64,000 nucleotides of DNA, from positions 1 through 64,000 of the forward strand of contig NZ_BBJU01000010.1 of the NCBI RefSeq assembly GCF_000739935.1, written 5' to 3'. This document shows positions 1-11,900 of the stretch, piece after piece. The position numbers and the translations under genes were made by a program. How positions within the stretch are numbered: position 1 is the stretch's first letter; the number at the start of each line of letters is the position of its first letter. The DNA is from Agrobacterium rubi TR3 = NBRC 13261. Its GTDB lineage: Bacteria; Pseudomonadota; Alphaproteobacteria; Rhizobiales; Rhizobiaceae. The notes beneath the pieces were generated by a model. The model did not search any database and had not been told where the DNA came from. It saw nothing but the letters and a program-made list of their open reading frames with translations.

Positions 1-80
1 CCCTCAGGTGGGGAGATCGGCTGGGCGCGCGCTTCTCACTTCATTCGCAACTCTCGAAATGGCCGGGAGCTAACCACGAG

Positions 81-127
81 TCGATCTCCCCCCTTGAGGG
101 GGAGGTGTCCGGCAGGACAGAGGGGAG
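81..127. repeat. Rhizobial-type palindromic intergenic repeat
   Basis: Two adjacent inverted repeats, CCCCC-TTGA-GGGGG and TGTCC-GGCA-GGACA, sit in the gap downstream of the dienelactone hydrolase-like gene. From memory this pattern, a C-run/G-run hairpin followed by a TGTCC/GGACA hairpin, recurs in intergenic regions of many Rhizobiales genomes. The first 26 bases of the window (CCCTCAGGTGGGGAGATCGG) look like part of a related element. Bases 1-176 otherwise show no gene. Family membership is recollection, not a search result. Confidence 0.55.
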
Positions 128-176
128 TGAAGCCAAACCCTCCGTGCTATCCCGTCCCAAACGCCCCCTCACCCAA

Positions 177-1058
177 TCACCCCAAATTCTTCCGAAAGAA
201 ATCCACCGTCCGGCCCCACGCCAGATCCGCAGCCTTCTTGTCATACCGCGCACTGGACGTGTCGTTGTTGAACGCGTGGTTGACGCCGTCGTAGACGAAG
301 ATTTCGAATGTCTTGCCGTTGGCTTCCAGGGCTTTGCGATAGGCGTCGATGCCTGCATTGATGCGCTCGTCCAGGCCACCATAGTGTAAAAGCAACGGCG
401 CCTTGATGGCGGGGACGTCTTCTGCCGGGGGCTGGGCACCATAATAGGCGACGCCGGCGTTCAGGTCTTGCGACTTCGTGGCGAGGCGGTTGACGAGACC
501 ACCGCCCCAGCAGAAGCCGACGGCACCGACCTTGCCATTTGCTCCTTCACGCTTGGCCAACCACACACGTGTCGCTTCGGCATTGGCGACCGTGGCGGCC
601 ATATCAAGACCGCTGAACATTTCGCGCGCCTTGTCTTCATCCGCTGGCGTTCCGCCCTGCGGTGAGAGAAAATCAGGCGCAAGCGCGACGAAGCCTTCAA
701 GAGCGACACGGCGGGCGACATCGCGAATATGTGCGTTGAGGCCACGGTTTTCGTGAATGACGATGACCGAGCCCACAGGCGCAGACGCGTTTTTGGGCGT
801 CACGAGATAGCCCTTCATCTCACCGCTCGCGCCGGGATAGGTGACATCTTGTGCCGTTAGCTGTTCATCGGTTTCCGGAACGATGGCCGCCTGCGCGCCG
901 CTTGCGGCCAACATCGGGGCGATGGCGGCTGCCGCCGCACCGGAGCCTGCCAGAAGCGTCAGCTTTTCCATGAATTTTCGGCGATCGAGGCTGAGATGCG
1001 TGTAGTCATCATAGGCATCGATCATGGCCTGGGTGATATTCGGCTTGTCCGTCATCAT
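177..1058 (-). CDS. Dienelactone hydrolase family protein with Tat-type signal
   Basis: This 293-residue alpha/beta-hydrolase is probably exported. The N-terminus carries a twin-arginine motif (DRRKFMEKL, about residues 25-33) followed by an Ala-rich hydrophobic stretch ending near ASGAQA (about 52-57), as in Tat signal peptides. The dienelactone hydrolase triad is visible: Cys183 in GFCWGGG, Asp230 in GGLDER and His261 in GVNHAF. Glu103 (HENRG) fits the family's conserved glutamate. The start was chosen at 1058 (or the adjacent ATG at 1055) because GGGAGAA lies just upstream; a longer reading adds 13 unlikely residues. Family members hydrolyse cyclic esters and lactones. The substrate here is unknown and no catabolic partner is adjacent. 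Confidence 0.85.
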   Translation of the reverse strand: MMTDKPNITQAMIDAYDDYTHLSLDRRKFMEKLTLLAGSGAAAAAIAPMLAASGAQAAIVPETDEQLTAQDVTYPGASGEMKGYLVTPKNASAPVGSVIVIHENRGLNAHIRDVARRVALEGFVALAPDFLSPQGGTPADEDKAREMFSGLDMAATVANAEATRVWLAKREGANGKVGAVGFCWGGGLVNRLATKSQDLNAGVAYYGAQPPAEDVPAIKAPLLLHYGGLDERINAGIDAYRKALEANGKTFEIFVYDGVNHAFNNDTSSARYDKKAADLAWGRTVDFFRKNLG

Positions 1059-1171
1059 GTTCTCCCGCGTGAACCGTTGTGCACGACAGTAACGCAAAGT
1101 CGGGAAAAGCGATGCAGGACGCCTACTTCAGCGAAACAACTTTTCGCGATCCCCCTTCAGACGCTCGAAAG

Positions 1172-1591
1172 CTATTCCAGCGCCAGCCAGATGGCGAGCC
1201 AGCCCCACATCATGATCAGTGCCGCAAAGCTGATGGCGAAAGCGGGGGCGCGGTAACGCAGCCTGTTGCTGGTGACATGCACATAGGAATGCGCGTAGCG
1301 GGCGATGACGAATATCCAGCCGAGGATGATGGTGGCGATGTTATCGGCATCAGTGATGTAGAGAAGCAGGCAGGCTGCATAAAACAGCACCGGGATTTCG
1401 AACTGGTTGGCGATGTTCTTGTTGACCAACTGGCTCTGGGACGCCTCTTCGCCCGCATCGCGGAAGCGCTTAAAGGCGTCCTTGTTCGTGAATGTATATT
1501 TTTTTCGTCGAATGAAAAGAAGCACATAGAGACCGAAGACCAGAAAGGCGTGGGCGATCATGGGCCAGAACATTGCGGTCGTCGGTGACAT
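1172..1591 (-). CDS. MAPEG family integral membrane protein
   Basis: This is a 139-residue protein with four predicted membrane helices (about residues 8-24, 68-82, 84-100 and 118-137). The conserved NQFEIPVLFYA and RYAHSYVH segments mark the MAPEG family (membrane-associated proteins in eicosanoid and glutathione metabolism). Bacterial members are small inner-membrane proteins, mostly without an assigned substrate. The start ATG at 1591 is preceded by GGAAG at good spacing. The gene lies downstream of guaB on the same strand, but a strong terminator-like hairpin ends only about 20 bases before the start codon. Its promoter is therefore unclear, or expression depends on read-through. Confidence 0.85.
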   Translation of the reverse strand: MSPTTAMFWPMIAHAFLVFGLYVLLFIRRKKYTFTNKDAFKRFRDAGEEASQSQLVNKNIANQFEIPVLFYAACLLLYITDADNIATIILGWIFVIARYAHSYVHVTSNRLRYRAPAFAISFAALIMMWGWLAIWLALE

Positions 1592-1610
1592 CTTTCTTCC
1601 TTTCAGCAAA

Positions 1611-1642
1611 ACGCTCCCCGAACGCATGTGTTCGGAGAGCGT
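1611..1642 (-). terminator. Intrinsic terminator downstream of guaB
   Basis: ACGCTC-CCCGAAC pairs with GTTCGGA-GAGCGT around a short loop, with one mismatch. Read on the minus strand the stem is followed by TTTT. It sits between the guaB stop (1678) and the MAPEG start (1591). Confidence 0.75.
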
Positions 1643-1677
1643 GTCTGTATTGCCATGTTACATCTGAAGACGAAAGA

Positions 1678-4361
<2,684 letters not shown>

Positions 4362-4532
4362 GAAATCCTCCGGTATTATTCGCCTCTGCATTGCAGCATT
4401 AGCATTGGTAAACGCCAATATTATGCAGAAAGATCCGTTTCACACAGACGTGATGGAAATCTCTAAATTGCCGAATGTTTAGTTGGCAAATCGCGCGCGC
4501 AGGCGTAGGTAACACTCAACGACCCTATCAGG

Positions 4533-5954
4533 ATGCGGTCTTTCCGCAATCATCCCATGAACCGCGTCATTCCGCTTATACTCGCCGTTGCTCTTTTCAT
4601 GGAGCAGATGGATTCCACCGTCATCGCAACATCGCTGCCCGCGATTGCCGCCGACCTGAATGTCGGGCCGATCACGCTCAAGCTGGCCCTGACCTCCTAC
4701 ATGGTGGCGCTGGCGATCTTCATTCCCATCAGCGGCTGGATGGCGGATAAATTCGGCGCCAAGAAAATCTTCCGCATCGCGATTGCCATTTTCGTCATCG
4801 GTTCGATCTGCTGCGCGGTGTCCTCGTCGGTGGTCGAGTTCGTCGTCTCGCGCTTCCTGCAAGGCATGGGCGGAGCGATGATGACGCCGGTCGGGCGATT
4901 GGTTCTTTTGCGGACGACGAAGCGCACGGAGCTCGTCTCCGCCATGGCACTTTTGACGATTCCGGGCCTCGTGGGACCGCTGACCGGCCCGCCGATTGGC
5001 GGCTTCATCACGACCTATTTCTCCTGGCACTGGATTTTTCTCATCAATGTGCCGATCGGCGTCATCGGTATCTGGCTGGCAACCATCTTCCTGCCGGAGA
5101 TCGAAACCACCAATCCGCCGCCGATGGATACGAAGGGTTTCATCCTCTCGGGCATCGCCGCATCGGGCGTCGTGTTCGGTGTGTCGGTCGTCAGCCTGCC
5201 TGCCCTGCCGCCCTATATCGGCATAGCGGCGACCATCGTCGGCTTTATTTGCGGCTACTGGTATGTACAGCACGCAAAGCGTCACCCGGCACCCATCCTC
5301 GATTTCAAGATTTTCCGAAATGCCACGTTCCGCGCCGCATCCGTGAGCGGAACGGTGTTTCGCATTTCCACCGGCGCCATTCCTTTCCTGATGCCGCTGA
5401 TGTTGCAGATCGGGTTCGGGCTCAATCCATTCCAATCGGGCATGATCACGTTCGCAGGGGCGATTGGTGCCATTACCACCAAGTTCATGGCACGGCGTGT
5501 GTTTGCGGCGACGGGCTTTCGAACCATATTGATCGGGGCAGGCGTCGTCGGTGCCTGCACCACGGCCGCCAACGCGTTTTTCACGCCCGACACGCCCTAT
5601 CCTCTGATCATGATCTTTCTGGTGACGGCGGGCTTTGCCCGGTCGTTCTTCTTCACCGGCACGAATGCGCTTGGCTATTCCGATATCGACGATTCGCAGG
5701 CAAGCCAGGCGACCTCGATGGCATCCGTATTGCAGCAGATCAGCCTTGCGCTGGGTGTAGCCTTTGCCGCCACCATTCTCGAAGTCAGCAGTTACGTGTC
5801 GGGTGAGCATCTGCAACTGGCCGACTTCCACACGGCCTTCACGATTGTCGCCATCGTGTCGCTGCTTTCCATCCTGCCGCTGATTGCCATGGACCGGAGC
5901 GCGGGCGCTGCCGTTTCGGGACATCGCGACAAGTCATCACAGCCAGCGGAGTAG
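4533..5954 (+). CDS. MFS drug/metabolite exporter, DHA2 (EmrB/QacA-like)
   Basis: This 473-residue inner-membrane transporter has the many hydrophobic helices expected of the DHA2 proton-antiporter family. DSTVIATSLPAIAADL in helix 1 is typical of EmrB/QacA proteins. GWMADKFGAKKIF (about residues 68-80) is MFS motif A. GLVGPLTGPPIGG (about 145-157) corresponds to antiporter motif C. The start could be 4533 or the Met eight codons later (4557); neither has a clear Shine-Dalgarno sequence. It is divergent from the MBL-fold gene across a 170-bp A/T-rich spacer containing the inverted pair ATTGG/CCAAT. No membrane-fusion partner gene is adjacent, so the substrate is unknown. Confidence 0.85.
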   Translation: MRSFRNHPMNRVIPLILAVALFMEQMDSTVIATSLPAIAADLNVGPITLKLALTSYMVALAIFIPISGWMADKFGAKKIFRIAIAIFVIGSICCAVSSSVVEFVVSRFLQGMGGAMMTPVGRLVLLRTTKRTELVSAMALLTIPGLVGPLTGPPIGGFITTYFSWHWIFLINVPIGVIGIWLATIFLPEIETTNPPPMDTKGFILSGIAASGVVFGVSVVSLPALPPYIGIAATIVGFICGYWYVQHAKRHPAPILDFKIFRNATFRAASVSGTVFRISTGAIPFLMPLMLQIGFGLNPFQSGMITFAGAIGAITTKFMARRVFAATGFRTILIGAGVVGACTTAANAFFTPDTPYPLIMIFLVTAGFARSFFFTGTNALGYSDIDDSQASQATSMASVLQQISLALGVAFAATILEVSSYVSGEHLQLADFHTAFTIVAIVSLLSILPLIAMDRSAGAAVSGHRDKSSQPAE

Positions 5955-5958
5955 GATA

Positions 5959-5982
5959 AGGTGCGCCGCTTTGGCGCAACCT
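5959..5982. terminator. Possible bidirectional terminator between convergent genes
   Basis: AGGTGCGCC and GGCGCAACCT form a stem with one bulge between the convergent MFS and rlmE genes. No clear T-run follows on either strand, so this is a weak call. Confidence 0.4.
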
Positions 5983-5992
5983 CCATTCGGCT

Positions 5993-6718
5993 TTATTCGG
6001 CGTCGTAAGCAACCGGTTCGACCGGTTTGCGACCTTTGAAGTGCTTGGCCAGCAGGAACATTTCCACCGATTCAGAGCGCGACGAGGCGGGTTTGATGTG
6101 GATGACCTGCTTGAAGTTTTGCTTCAACATATCCAGCAACGCTTTTTCCGTGCCGCCCTGGAAGGTCTTGGCCAGGAAGTGGCCACCCTCGGCCAGCACC
6201 TGCACGGCAAAATCGGCTGCGACCTCGCACAAATGCATCGTGCGAATATGATCGGTCTTCTGATGACCGGTCGTGGGCGCTGCCATATCCGACAGAACCA
6301 GATCCGGTGTTCCCCCGACAGATTCGATCAGAAGGTCCGGTGCGCTGGGGTCAAGGAAATCGAGATGGAGAATCTTGACGCCAGGAATGGCCTCGATCTC
6401 AAGGAAGTCGATAGCCGCCACGCGGATATCGTCTTCCGTCGAATCCGTGACCTTGGCGGCAATCTGCGACCAGCTTCCCGGTGCCGCACCCAGATCGATG
6501 ATGCGGCGTGCATCTTTCAGGATTTGGTGCTTGTCGTTGATTTCCAATAGCTTGAACGCCGCACGGGCGCGGTAACCTTCGAGCTTGGCACGCTGCACAT
6601 AGGGGTCGTTGATGTGGCGCTCGATCCAGCGGCGGGAAGACGGCTTCAGCTTTGCCTTCTTTACCTTCTGGCCGATCTTGCGTCCGGTACGGTTGGTACT
6701 CGTGGGCGCCTTGCTCAT
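5993..6718 (-). CDS. rlmE: 23S rRNA (uridine-2'-O-)methyltransferase
   Basis: The 241-residue SAM-dependent enzyme methylates the 2'-OH of U2552 in the 23S A-loop during late 50S assembly (RlmE/FtsJ/RrmJ family). The SAM site [12 protein letters not shown] is at about residues 74-85. The K-D-K-E catalytic tetrad is visible as Lys56, Asp144 (LSDMAAP), Lys184 (LAKTFQGG) and Glu219. Relative to the roughly 209-residue E. coli enzyme it has an extra basic N-terminal tail of about 20 residues ([20 protein letters not shown]). GGAAAG precedes the ATG at 6718. The upstream ppx gene stops one base before this start, so the two genes are almost certainly cotranscribed and translationally close. Confidence 0.95.
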   Translation of the reverse strand: MSKAPTSTNRTGRKIGQKVKKAKLKPSSRRWIERHINDPYVQRAKLEGYRARAAFKLLEINDKHQILKDARRIIDLGAAPGSWSQIAAKVTDSTEDDIRVAAIDFLEIEAIPGVKILHLDFLDPSAPDLLIESVGGTPDLVLSDMAAPTTGHQKTDHIRTMHLCEVAADFAVQVLAEGGHFLAKTFQGGTEKALLDMLKQNFKQVIHIKPASSRSESVEMFLLAKHFKGRKPVEPVAYDAE

Positions 6719-6719
6719 A

Positions 6720-8261
6720 TCAAACTTTCCGTTCCGCTGTGCCTTGCATCTGTGCGCGGCGAATTCGTGTCCGGCGCCAGGCGCCATCATCTGCCATCAT
6801 ATCCGTCAAAAGCCCCTCGCGAAGCCCCCTGTCGGCAACCCGCATGCGCCTGGACGGCCAGCGTTTGCGAATGGCCTCCAGAATGGCGCAACCAGCCAGA
6901 ACCAGATCGGCACGATCCGGCCCGATGCAGGCGTTGGCGGCACGGCCTGCGAAATCCCAGGCCAGCAGCTTGTCCTGCATGGCCGTGACTTCATCATCCG
7001 ACAGCCAGAGGCCATCGACCTTACGACGATCATAACGGGGCAGATCGAGATGTACACCGGCAAGCGTTGTGACGGTGCCCGATGTGCCGATGAGGTGAAA
7101 ATCCTCCTGGGGAATTTCGCCCAGCGGCGGGCAATGGAAACCATCCAGCAGGCCTTCGACTTCGCCAACCATGGCGGCAAAGACCTCAGGCGTGACATCG
7201 CGCCCACCATGGCGTTCCGACAATGTGACGACGCCGACCGGCAGCGATGTCCAGTGGGTGATGTGGTTGGCCAGCCGGTTGGAGCGGTTTTCGCCCACGC
7301 GAATAACGGCAATCTCGGACGAACCGCCACCGATATCGAACAAAACGACGGAGCGCGCTTCACGCCCTACCAGCGATGCACAGCCTGACACCGCAAGCCG
7401 GGCTTCGGTTTCGCGGCTGATGATTTCCAGTTGAAGCCCTGTCTCACGCGTCACCCGTGCCAGAAACTCTTCGCCATTCACCGCCGCACGGCAGGCTTCC
7501 GTCGCGATCAGCCGCATGCGGCGGATGGAGCGTCCAGCAAGCTTGGAAGCGCACACACGCAACGCTTCGACCGCACGATCCATGGCATCGTCCGACAGGC
7601 GTCCGGTCGAAATCAGGCCCTCGCCTAAGCGCACGATGCGCGAAAAGGCATCCACGACGCGAAATTGTCCGGGGCGTGTTGGCTGAGCGATGAGGAGACG
7701 GCAATTGTTGGTGCCGAGATCGAGCGCGGCATACATATCCGCACTACCGTCGAAACCGGCGTCACGGAAGTTCGTCTGCGCACGCGCATGCGGACGAGCG
7801 TGATCTGCCGATGATGGCGTGTGCGCTTGCGATGGCGAACCATGTTGACCGGCGCAGGGTTTGGGCGCATGGGTCGGCACAAGCGGTCTGCCTTGCGGGC
7901 CGCGATGATTGCGCTTTCCGTTGCGCGCCTCGCGTTTGCCTTGGGAGTTCGGCGCCTGGGAAACCTGTTCGCCATTCGCGTTGGCCAAAGCCGGGTCCTG
8001 CGGTGGTTTCGCACCGCCCTGCCCGCGCCTGCGACGCTTGCGCTTCTTCGGCTCCGAGTCTCGCTCGTGAGCGCCATTTGGTGTGGAATCCGCCTGGGGA
8101 TCGGCGCCGTGAAGCTGCGGCGAAGCGCCAGCGTTCCGGGCCTTGCCGTTACGCCTGCTTTTGCCACGACGGGAGCGCTTCGCATTCCCTTTTTCCACCG
8201 CCGATGCCCCTGATTCCGACGGCTTTGTGCCGTTGCCGGGGTCGATCACTGTCTTATCCAT
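6720..8261 (-). CDS. ppx: Ppx/GppA family phosphatase with long basic N-terminal extension
   Basis: This 513-residue protein belongs to the exopolyphosphatase / guanosine pentaphosphate phosphohydrolase family, which hydrolyses polyphosphate or pppGpp. The ASKHA-type catalytic core starts near residue 176 ([12 protein letters not shown]) and includes the second phosphate loop DIGGGSSE. The first 175 residues are unusual: low-complexity and very basic, with runs such as [10 protein letters not shown] and [12 protein letters not shown], rich in Pro, Gln, Asn and His. This resembles disordered RNA-binding tails. The start at 8261 is preceded by GGCGG at short spacing; a longer reading begins 37 codons earlier but lacks a site. 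It is cotranscribed with rlmE, giving a link to rRNA. Exopolyphosphatase and pppGpp hydrolase activity cannot be separated from sequence. Confidence 0.88.
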   Translation of the reverse strand: MDKTVIDPGNGTKPSESGASAVEKGNAKRSRRGKSRRNGKARNAGASPQLHGADPQADSTPNGAHERDSEPKKRKRRRRGQGGAKPPQDPALANANGEQVSQAPNSQGKREARNGKRNHRGPQGRPLVPTHAPKPCAGQHGSPSQAHTPSSADHARPHARAQTNFRDAGFDGSADMYAALDLGTNNCRLLIAQPTRPGQFRVVDAFSRIVRLGEGLISTGRLSDDAMDRAVEALRVCASKLAGRSIRRMRLIATEACRAAVNGEEFLARVTRETGLQLEIISRETEARLAVSGCASLVGREARSVVLFDIGGGSSEIAVIRVGENRSNRLANHITHWTSLPVGVVTLSERHGGRDVTPEVFAAMVGEVEGLLDGFHCPPLGEIPQEDFHLIGTSGTVTTLAGVHLDLPRYDRRKVDGLWLSDDEVTAMQDKLLAWDFAGRAANACIGPDRADLVLAGCAILEAIRKRWPSRRMRVADRGLREGLLTDMMADDGAWRRTRIRRAQMQGTAERKV

Positions 8262-8446
8262 TCCGCCGCGCAAAAGCCTGAAGCGATGCTGCTGGCGTCC
8301 ATAAAGGTTACGTTGGGTCCAGCATACCAGCGCATGGCATTTTCGCCAACCGATTTTTGAAACGGGATGCAACAGGACGATAACGGGATCACGGCACGAA
8401 ACACTCGTGAGGCGTGACAGTGATCATCGGGCATTCAGTGGAAAAA

Positions 8447-8523
8447 TGGTACGGTTGGGGGGAATTGAACCTCCGACCTCAGGTGCCACAAACCTGCGCT
8501 CTAACCAACTGAGCTACAACCGC
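8447..8523 (-). tRNA. tRNA-His (anticodon GTG)
   Basis: The cloverleaf is complete, with encoded CCA (8447-8449). The acceptor stem is GCGGTTG pairing with CAACCGT, the D-arm reads GTAGCTCAGTTGGTTAGAGC, anticodon GTG is at 8487-8489 inside CAGGT-TTGTGGC-ACCTG, and the T-arm reads GGAGGTTCAATTCCCCC. The encoded base before G1 is T, not G. The discriminator is A and base 72 is T. Nearly all other tRNA-His have G-1 and C73; their loss is a known feature of many alphaproteobacteria. A short T-run follows the 3' end. Confidence 0.97.
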
Positions 8524-8556
8524 ATATGAAACGCCGCGTCGGCGTCACGGGGGCTC

Positions 8557-8585
8557 ACATACGGGGAGTTTTCCGCTTTTGCAAG
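8557..8585 (-). promoter_or_regulatory. Promoter of tRNA-His
   Basis: On the minus strand CTTGCA (-35) is separated by exactly 17 bases from GTATGT (-10). The expected start is about 25 bases before the mature tRNA 5' end. This fits the housekeeping sigma consensus of alphaproteobacteria (CTTGAC-N17-CTATAT) moderately well. Confidence 0.55.
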
Positions 8586-8819
8586 TCCTTCGACAATTTT
8601 TGCGAAAAAAGCTTGGGAAAGCAAGCACCTTTCCACGCAGGCACCTGTCCATTGCAAAAAGCTCTGGATTGCTGCCTCACCTTGCGTGAAGGTGATTGCA
8701 AAGTGGTGCCGCACGCCGCACATTCAAGATGATCTGAGAAGCATCCGCAGGCGTGGCGCATTAACTGTGTTTGGCAATTCCCACAGCAGATGATGGACCG
8801 ATCCACGCTGGGAAGTTAT

Positions 8820-8860
8820 TTAAGATTCTGTTAACATCAAGCCGATGCAGGCTGTATGAT
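8820..8860 (+). promoter_or_regulatory. CtrA box overlapping the cbrA promoter
   Basis: A perfect full CtrA site, TTAA-GATTCTG-TTAA, occupies 8820-8834. Its second half overlaps a possible -35 (TTAACA, 8831-8836). A TATGAT -10 lies at 8855-8860, 18 bases further. The predicted start is near 8867, some 50 bases upstream of the cbrA ATG. CtrA-activated promoters typically carry the box over the -35. The remainder of the 8524-8919 gap shows no convincing gene. Confidence 0.65.
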
Positions 8861-8919
8861 GCCTTATGATGAGGTCGTGCGGTTGCGTGAGGTCAGGTCG
8901 TGCCAGAATAGGTTTCCAC

Positions 8920-11900
8920 ATGCCCGCCGTTCAATATCCATTTATCGACATTGCAGTGCATGAGCGTGTGCGCGAACATTTTGGCCGCGGCGAAGCCATG
9001 GCGCTGTTTTCGATGGACCTGCAAAACACGCTGTGGGCCAACGGACGGGGCGCCGCACTGTTCGGCACGCCGACGATCTACGACTTTCTAGAGCGCGGGC
9101 CAAAGCCGCAGGACGTCACCTTCCGGCAACTGGCGGCAACGGCTGCACGGTTGACGCAGACCGGCGACAGCAAGTCGTTCACGATCCGCATTCATTCCGG
9201 CTTCAAGAGCGTGTCCATCATCGCCACGGCCGAAATCATCGAGGCCGAAGCCGGTCAGCAGGCCATCCTGTTTTCCGCGCCAATCGACCAGACAACACCA
9301 TCGCTGGAAGAGCGCGCCCGCCGGATGATCGAAGGGTTCGATGACCCTGACATTCACATGGCCGTGCTGGACGCAGACAGCAAGATCGTGGCGGCATCGC
9401 CAGGTTTTTCGGCTCTTGGCATCACCCCTGGAACGACCCGCACGCTCATTTCCATGGCATCCACACAAGTCGGTAAGCTGGTGAAGCGGCCGGTGCCCGC
9501 TGGCAAGGGCTATCTGCCAGCGGCAGTCGGTCAACTCTCGAAAGAGCCCGACCTCAATCTGCTGTTCGTGGTCGAGACCGTCATCGGAACACTCGACCCG
9601 TCCAGCGAATTCACCGAAGCCAAGCCGGACGTGCAACCACTCACTCCTGTTGTCGAGGCCGCTCCGGTGTTGGATGAGGTGCGGGAGCAGGCTGCCCAAG
9701 ACTTCGATGAGGTTCTGGAATCAGTTGCGCAGATCGAAGAAATTGCCGAACCGCAGGACGTGAGCGACGATATCGATGTGGTGACCGAGCCTGACGTGGT
9801 TGAGGATGTTGCGGAAGCAGTCGAGCCTGAGCCTGAAGTGGAGCCCGCAGTCGCTGTCGAGCCTGAAGACGAGCCGGTGGTCGTTGATGAGGCAGCGCAG
9901 CCAGACGATAAGACAGACGCCGAGCTTCCGCTTTTTGCGCAAGACACGACAGACATGCCAGCGCCGGACGAGGTCCCAGAAGCCGAACAGCCCCCCGTCA
10001 CCGAGCCGCAAGCCATCGAAGACAAGGGGTTCGTCTTCGAGCCTAACCGACGGGCGTCTCGCTTTGTCTGGAAGATCGATGCCACGGGGCATTTCACTTC
10101 CATTTCGCATGAATTTGCCGATGCCGTCGGGCCGAAGGCGGCCAATGTGGAAGGCATGAGCTTTGCCGATCTCGCGGCCCTGTTCAATCTCGACCCCGAT
10201 GGCAAGATCGCTGAACTGCTAAACCGGCGGGATACGTGGTCCGGCAAGACCATCTACTGGCCCGTGGAAGGCACATCGCTGACGGTGCCGATCGATCTGG
10301 CGGCACTGCCGACCTACACACGCTCGCGCGAATTCGACGGCTTCCGTGGTTTTGGCATCGTGCGCCTTGCCGATGCTGTCGAAGATCCCAATGCCGTGGG
10401 CCTGTCTCTGGTCGATGATGCACAGCCAGAGTTAGACTCTGTTGACGTGGCTGAAGACGATACCGTCGATGAGAGCGTACTGTTTTCTCTGCCGGCAAAT
10501 GATGATGAGGCGGACGCTGAGGACAATGCACCGCGCAGCTATGAGCCGCCGGACATCGAAGTACCGGTTCTGAAAATCACCGAAACGCCGAACAGACGCT
10601 ATTCCGACAAGGTGGTGCAGCTCGAAGAACGCCGCAGCAGAGGCCGCGACGAGCTGAGCGCCAGCGAACAGGCCGCCTTTCAGGAGATTGCGCGCACGTT
10701 AAAGCCGGTCGCTGAAGAGGCGATGGACGTACCAAGTGAGGATGAGGCGCAAACACAGGACGTGATCGAGATTGTCGAAACGTCTGAGGCGGAACCGGCC
10801 CCGCCTCACGTGGCGGACACGAATGAGGCTGCCGAGGAGCCACAAGATGTGGCAGCGCCCTCAACACCGGAAAACGACGACGATTTTGCCGCCTATACGC
10901 GCGGCGATGAACCTGTGAGCTTCCTGCTTCCGCAACCATCGGCGCGCAGCGCAGACAACGACCACGACGATGAGACTGGGTCGGAAAGACCGGGTCCACT
11001 GCGCCACGGTGCCTCTCTGACGGCTGACGCCGTGGACCAGATGCCGATTGCACTGCTGATCCACAGTGGCGACCGGTTAATCCACGCCAATCCTGAATTC
11101 CTGCGTCTCACCGGCTATGGCGATGTTTCTGAACTGGCCGAAGTCGGCGGTCTCGATGCCCTGCTTCAGCGCGATGAACTCGACGCGATGACTGATCACT
11201 CTGGTGGCATGATGGCAGTCAGCGCTGAAAACGATCTGATCCCGGTCAGGGCGCGGCTGCAATCCGTGCGTTGGGAAGAGGCAAGCGCCTTGATGCTGTC
11301 GCTGATCCCGAACGAAGAGAAAAGTGCAGCGCCCCTCCCCGCCAATGAAAATATCCAGGCTGACAGTGCCGAGACGGACATCGAGATGACCGGGCTGAAA
11401 GGTCAGGTCGAGGAGCTGCATTCCATTCTCGAAACAGCAACGGACGGTGTCGTTCTTCTCGATGAGGACGGTAGCATCCGTTCGCTGAACAGGTCTGCCA
11501 GCGCGCTGTTCAACTATGACAATGACGAGGTTACCGCCAAGCCCTTCGTGACGCTGTTTGCGCATGAGAGCCAGCGCGCGGTGCTGGATTATTTGTCCGG
11601 TCTTGCCAATAATGGCGTGGCCAGTGTGTTGAACGATGGCCGCGAGGTGATCGGCCGCGAGGCATCCGGCGGTTTCCTGCCGCTGTTCATGACCATCGGC
11701 CGGCTGAAATCCTCCAACGGCTACTGCGCGGTCATTCGCGACATCACGCAATGGAAGCGCACCGAAGAGGATCTGCGCAACGCCAAACGCGCCGCAGAAA
11801 CGGCCAATGCCCACAAGACCGATTTCCTGGCGCGCGTCAGCCATGAAATTCGCACGCCTTTGAATGCGATCATCGGCTTTGCCGACATGATGGCGACGGA

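Noticed and set aside
4479-5924. Long minus-strand frame opposite the MFS gene
   Set aside because: It is a composition artefact of a GC-rich gene: extremely charged and low-complexity, with no ribosome binding site. The plus-strand MFS protein is unmistakable.
8555-8806. Minus-strand 83-residue frame with several Cys and His residues resembling a zinc ribbon
   Set aside because: It starts with GTG, has no ribosome binding site, overlaps the tRNA-His promoter and its second half has no protein character.
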